A stretch of DNA of 64,000 nucleotides from Triplophysa rosa (lineage: Eukaryota; Chordata; Actinopteri; Cypriniformes; Nemacheilidae), in contig NC_079902.1 of the NCBI RefSeq assembly GCF_024868665.1, positions 13,947,265-14,011,264 on the forward strand, given 5' to 3'. Made by a program: the position numbers and the translations under genes. The notes beneath the pieces were generated by a model. It did not search any database and was not told the DNA's origin. It worked only from the letters and a program-made list of their open reading frames with translations. Below are positions 60,011 through 64,000 of the stretch, piece after piece (positions within the stretch are counted from its first letter, which is position 1; every line of letters begins with the position of its first letter).

Positions 60011-60290
60011 TTTGAAGCCCAGCCACATGATGAATAACTCAAAATAACTGACAGCAGCACATGCACAACTGCAGATCTCTATACAGCCTTTAAAGAATCA
60101 ATTGACATTAAGTCAAACTGAAAAAATCTCACCGTGACACATTTACTAATATTTCACAAGAAAAGAGAACGTGTACTATGACACTGATTTATACAGCACA
60201 CTAATTTTTCAACACACTCCAGGAAGCGTTGCAGTGTTTTACCTCCCTGCAGTCTCATCTATCCTGCTGCTTTGGTAATTGTGGGATGTT
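60011..60290. other. Spacer
   Basis: Nothing identified. Confidence 0.4.
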
Positions 60291-60600
60291 TTCACTGTGT
60301 CACTCTCTGTACCCTTTTTAAACCTCTCCTCCCTTTTCCCCTCGTAGCCCCACCTGCCTAAGACCAGATGTGTTTCCCCTTTGATGTGGACTGGGACCTA
60401 GTAGCCACTTCATCCCACCAGCGCATGCCTGACAAAGAACCCAGATCGGGCCCCGAACACTGCGCTTTTCCACGTATAGCAGCCGACTACCCGCTGATAA
60501 ATGACGCCCAGTTTGTCTAGGCATGACCACACCTTGTAGAAGCCGGATTGTCGAAACCAGACTCTGTCTGTGCTTTGAGACAAATGTGGCTAGAGAACTT
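60291..60600. promoter_or_regulatory. Candidate non-coding island
   Basis: Complex, moderately GC-rich sequence with a preceding pyrimidine tract. The 70-codon minus-strand frame is unrecognised. Confidence 0.3.
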
Positions 60601-61219
60601 CACAGGGGGTTTGAACTTGAGCCTCTCAATAATGGGTGGCCAATTATAAGCATCTGTTGAGGCAGACACAATCGTCAGCATGCAGAAGCATTATGTGGTG
60701 ATTTATCATGGACAAGGTCATGGACAGCTTTCTTCCTTGTAGTCTTTTGAAGATGTGTGTCTTTTATATATCCCCTCAAGTTTCAACGTGTTACTAAATG
60801 AAAGCCATTAATTTAATTAATCTAATATTTGTAACATTTGTAACATCGATTGTGTTGTTATACAAATGTTTAACGGGAAGAAAAACAAAACAATAGGTGA
60901 AGGCCTATAGTCATTATACTGCTAATATTCCATTGTACTGTGTTCTGTAAAGTGCCGTTAGAAGGGTTTTCTCCCTTATTTTCTGTATTTTGTGTATTTT
61001 CTGAAAATTTTGTGTACTGTAAACTTATTTCTGAAATCTGATTGATTTAAATGTTGTCCCAGGGTCAACATGATGTTGTCCTAAGGACATCAACCACTTG
61101 GCAAAATCAGGATAGCCTACTGTCATCAAACCCTAAATTCATGACAGAGACATTTCATGAACAAAAATATATCTTCTATGTATTCATTAAAGAAATTTAA
61201 ATAATACTGCAATTAGGTG
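60601..61219. other. AT-rich spacer, nothing identified
   Basis: No supportable features. Confidence 0.45.
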
Positions 61220-61680
61220 TACACTGTTAAGAACCTGTAATTTTACAGAATATTTTCCACGTATAATGTTAAAAAACAGAATTTTAATGTTTTTTATTTT
61301 TCGATTTTTATATGAATTTATTAAAATGCGGTCAAAAATGTAGATTACAGAAAAAGACCACAAATTGACAAGAAAAACAGGGGAAATTTATAACAATAAT
61401 ATAATATTTTATAATAATAAAATGTTATTTTACATTTTATTTCTGGAGCCCCAGCTGCTCGGCCAGCTGCGCCCCAGCTGACAGAAAATTTCAGGTTTTT
61501 TAACAAGATTTCTTTTTTTACAGTTTATTTCTGAAATACGATCAAAAACTATAAAATTACAGAAAAAGACAACACATTTACAAGAAAAAATGAATTCAAT
61601 TTAAGATATATCCTATAATTCTACAGGAAAAATATTCTACAGTATATTTCTGTTTTTCTTTTCTGTTTATTTTTTAGCGT
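61220..61680. mobile_element. ACACTGTAAAAA-type MITE with E-box-rich centre
   Basis: The start CACTGTTAAGAACCTGTAAT followed by TTTACAG and the end TTTATTTTTTAGCGTT fit a decayed ACACTGTAAAAAA inverted repeat. Internal TTACAGAAAAAGAC and ACATTTTATTTCTGGAGCCC blocks are typical of a cyprinid MITE family as I recall it. The centre (61451-61481) contains three CAGCTG E-boxes. Confidence 0.55.
61452..61480. promoter_or_regulatory. Triple CAGCTG E-box cluster
   Basis: Perfect CAGCTG palindromes lie at 61452-61457, 61464-61469 and 61475-61480, centre-to-centre 12 and 11 bp. They match class II bHLH (MyoD, Ascl1 type) sites and sit inside a MITE. Confidence 0.6.
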
Positions 61681-61687
61681 TATTTTA

Positions 61688-61816
61688 ATTTCGCTAGAAT
61701 TAAAATATAACGCTTCGTTATGTAAGGTCTTTATACACCTTTGAAGGCAGTTATGTAAATTATATTGCATTTCTGTCAATAGCTCCTCCTAAATATTACA
61801 CACTGGACCCTTAAAG
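61688..61816 (-). mobile_element. Solo end of a GGTCCAGTGT-type transposon
   Basis: The complement of 61781-61816 reads CTTTAAGGGTCCAGTGTGTA followed by ATATTTAGGAGG, matching the terminus at 35086-35110. TTAA (61811-61814) marks the boundary. The inner portion (GTTATGTAAGGTCTTTATAC and so on) follows the family as recalled. The opposite end is missing, and the MITE at 61220-61680 abuts it. Confidence 0.65.
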
Positions 61817-62755
61817 CAAATTGTTGTAAAAGTCATTGTACATGTGTTGTATTTCAAACATGGCTTTTGTGCACATTGTGAATTTTTATATTTATTGTAC
61901 TTTAATACATTTGATGTTAATGAATATGTGCAACACTGCTAAAAAAATAGTACATTCACATTCCCGCTAAATTGACTCCATAAACATGTTAATCTTTACA
62001 AATCTTTCTCCACAAATGTATGCAAATCTGATTGAAATACAACCAAGCTGCTACTGTACATTTAATTTTCCTCTCCCAGCTCTCGCTTTCTCTTTCTTTC
62101 TGTTATCTGTGAAGTATCTTTTTGATGGCAACTGCCTAACTTTCATTTGATTTAAGCGCTGTGATAAATTTTGAGTCGTCTTCCTTCTTCCTCTTTCCCC
62201 ATCAGTGGTTTCAACAGAGGCCATCTGTGCTTGATAAAGTCACAAAAATAACTGCTCAGGGTAAACTAATATTTAATGTGCTTCTTTAAACTTTGCCTTC
62301 TGCCTGACCTTCTGAAATGTGCGACAAGAGCCTGGGTAAACTCTGCTTATGTTCTTAAGGTTAAGAGAGTTTAAAAATGTTGCATGCATGCTGATTGTTT
62401 CCTTAGTAAATCAGGCCCAGGCTGAAACAACAAACTGTTTTCGCTCGTGCTGCTTTGAATTTAAAAGAGGAGAAAATGAGAGGTGGAAAGAGAGAGGGAG
62501 GAGAGAGAAAATGTACCACTTAATAAGAGATACATTTTTATGGGGTCCAAATCTGCTAAAACAAAGAAGAGTTAAATGACATAAAAAATGATGCACTACT
62601 TCTTTTGGTTCTCCATAAAAATAAACCTAAAGAATAGAACACACCTGTAAATCACATTTTCTAAATACATAATACTGAAAACAACACTTGGGAGAAAGTG
62701 AATAAGGTTTTACAATCCAAAGTAAAACCATAGACATTTACTGCGAATGGGTCGC
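61817..62755. other. AT-rich spacer, nothing identified
   Basis: A purine-rich run lies at 62464-62512. No supportable gene. Confidence 0.45.
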
Positions 62756-63000
62756 TAAACATGATGTTTATTGTGGACGTCAGTGAACAGAACGGCCCTA
62801 AAGAGAGAGCGACTGACCATATATTTGTTTTTACAGGTAAATGGTTCAGTCAGACAGGCTTGTGGCTACTTGCCCTCAGGCTTCATGCGCTCCGGGTTGG
62901 GGATGCTTTACTTTTGCCCCGAAGAACATTTCGACTGAGACATCACAAAAGTCGAGCCTTTCAGTCGATCGACTCCAATCGTAATTAAGCTGACACTTTA
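62756..63000. promoter_or_regulatory. Candidate non-coding island
   Basis: Complex sequence under a 75-codon frame (62761-62988, ATG start, no domain recognised). TTTGTTTTTACAG at 62825-62837 looks like a splice acceptor, but the following reading frame matches nothing known. Confidence 0.28.
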
Positions 63001-63355
63001 ATCAATTGAGATACAAGCTTGGTCTTAAAGGTCAAATTCAGCATCACTCACTATACAGTGAGAAAAATAAATGAATCTGATGTACTTTGTAAAAGAGCGA
63101 AGTCAAGATACGTATATAAACGTTCATAAATAAACATCAAGCAATTTACTAATGCATAGACAAAGAGAAAACCATATATGTATTACTATTTGATTTCTTA
63201 CATGCTGTATTCATACAGTATACTGTCATGATATATATTCATGAATTTATTACATGCTTTTAAAGAATAAACCATACAGACAAGCTACAGCATATCATGA
63301 TCACAGCATGAATATTCGCAATCCAATTATGACAGGTTGACATTTTAGCATGTCA
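63001..63355. other. AT-rich spacer, nothing identified
   Basis: Contains a CATACAGTATACTGTCATG quasi-palindrome near 63212-63230. Confidence 0.45.
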
Positions 63356-64000
63356 CTATCCGAACCTCGATAGCTATCTCGGAGGTGGCATCCTTACTCA
63401 AAACCTACACTTCTACCGCCAGTGTGTGCTCAATGTCTTTCTTTATACCCGTGGCATATTTACACAGGAAGCACAAGACGGCCACACCTTGTCAATCTAC
63501 CCCTCAGAGGAATGCGACTATTTACGGTCAACAGTATGACGTAAATCTTAAACTATCAGCCTCACTTCAGGGGGATCCTTCAGGCACCATTGACATTGAC
63601 ATACACGCTAAGCCCAACAAAGTAGCATGGTGCTTACTCTTTCCTGCATGTATAATCCAGTAATTTCTTGCTTCTTTTTTCTTGTGTACAATTGCATGTC
63701 TAGACTGAGCTTCTTTCTGTTGTTGCCTCCAACAAAGCTCTGGGAAAACTTTAAACTCGCCTTCTCATGCCTTTCTTCCCCCTTCAGCTACACATCTATA
63801 GCCAGAGATATTAGACAAAATGTCTCACTGCGCCCACGCAAACAAAGTCGCAAACCAGCCCGCCGATCTCCATCCCCCACTAAGCAACTCAAGACCTGTG
63901 GACTAAATTTTATCTGTGCTTTACTTTATCTGAAGGTTGAACTGCTTTTGTAGTTTCTGTTGCTTACCGATTTGTGGTTAAAGTGGTTGAAGAAGAAAGG
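63356..64000 (+). other. Unrecognised complex sequence with overlapping open frames
   Basis: A 92-codon frame (63385-63663, GTG start) and a 108-codon ATG-initiated frame (63627-63953) overlap. The second has a hydrophobic first half and a basic Ser/Arg/Pro stretch (RPRKQSRKPARRSPSP). No family is recognised. It could be transposon-derived, an exon whose partners lie outside the window, or chance. Confidence 0.3.

Overview
The window reads as vertebrate, most likely teleost and probably cyprinid, nuclear DNA from a gene-poor region. The base composition is AT-rich. There are CA/GT, CT and AT microsatellites, and many short non-autonomous DNA transposons whose ends I recognise as common in carp- and zebrafish-like genomes (TGTGACCCTGG, GGGATGCACCG, CAGTGTTGGG, GGTCCAGTGT and the CTCTTAAAA/GGTTCTTT family). 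No protein-coding gene, rRNA, tRNA gene or CRISPR array could be supported. The longest open frames are unlike any family I know, and the two longest start at TTG rather than ATG. The species and the neighbouring genes cannot be named from this sequence alone.

Layout. 1-5.8 kb: AT-rich spacer with enhancer- or promoter-like islands near 0.9-1.3, 1.5-2.1 and 4.3-5.3 kb. 5.8-8.9 kb: a stack of nested transposons. An outer TGTGACCC element is split by a 776-bp hAT element and by a TTAA-flanked element. The latter carries a tRNA-derived SINE with a telomere-type GGGTTA array between its A and B boxes. 9-33 kb: spacer with scattered conserved-looking islands and small repeat fragments, including two copies of a CAGC-ended transposon (13.5 and 17.7 kb), a perfect 13-bp inverted repeat (19.45 kb) and a CTCF-like site (22.65 kb). 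The strongest enhancer-like block of this part is 32.2-33.1 kb, with a perfect PBX-MEIS-type site.

33.4-35.5 kb is a second mobile-element hot spot: a 100-bp MITE, a 479-bp MITE with a perfect 8-bp target duplication, a CpG-rich promoter-like patch with a ZNF143-like motif, and a TTAA-type transposon end running into a broken retrotransposon coding fragment. 36-43 kb is mixed spacer, a third copy of the CAGC-ended transposon (40.6-41.1 kb) and candidate elements. About 43.5-58.4 kb is a dense run of enhancer-like islands with almost no recognisable transposons, the texture expected around a developmental regulator. 59-62 kb returns to transposons: a hAT transposase C-terminal pseudogene, a MITE with three CAGCTG E-boxes and a solo GGTCCAGTGT end. 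The last 1.3 kb has unrecognised, more complex sequence.

What is directly visible: inverted repeats, target duplications, tandem repeats, motif matches and the two transposon-derived coding relics. What is inferred: family names recalled from experience, and every conserved or enhancer call, which rests on sequence texture because no alignment could be run.
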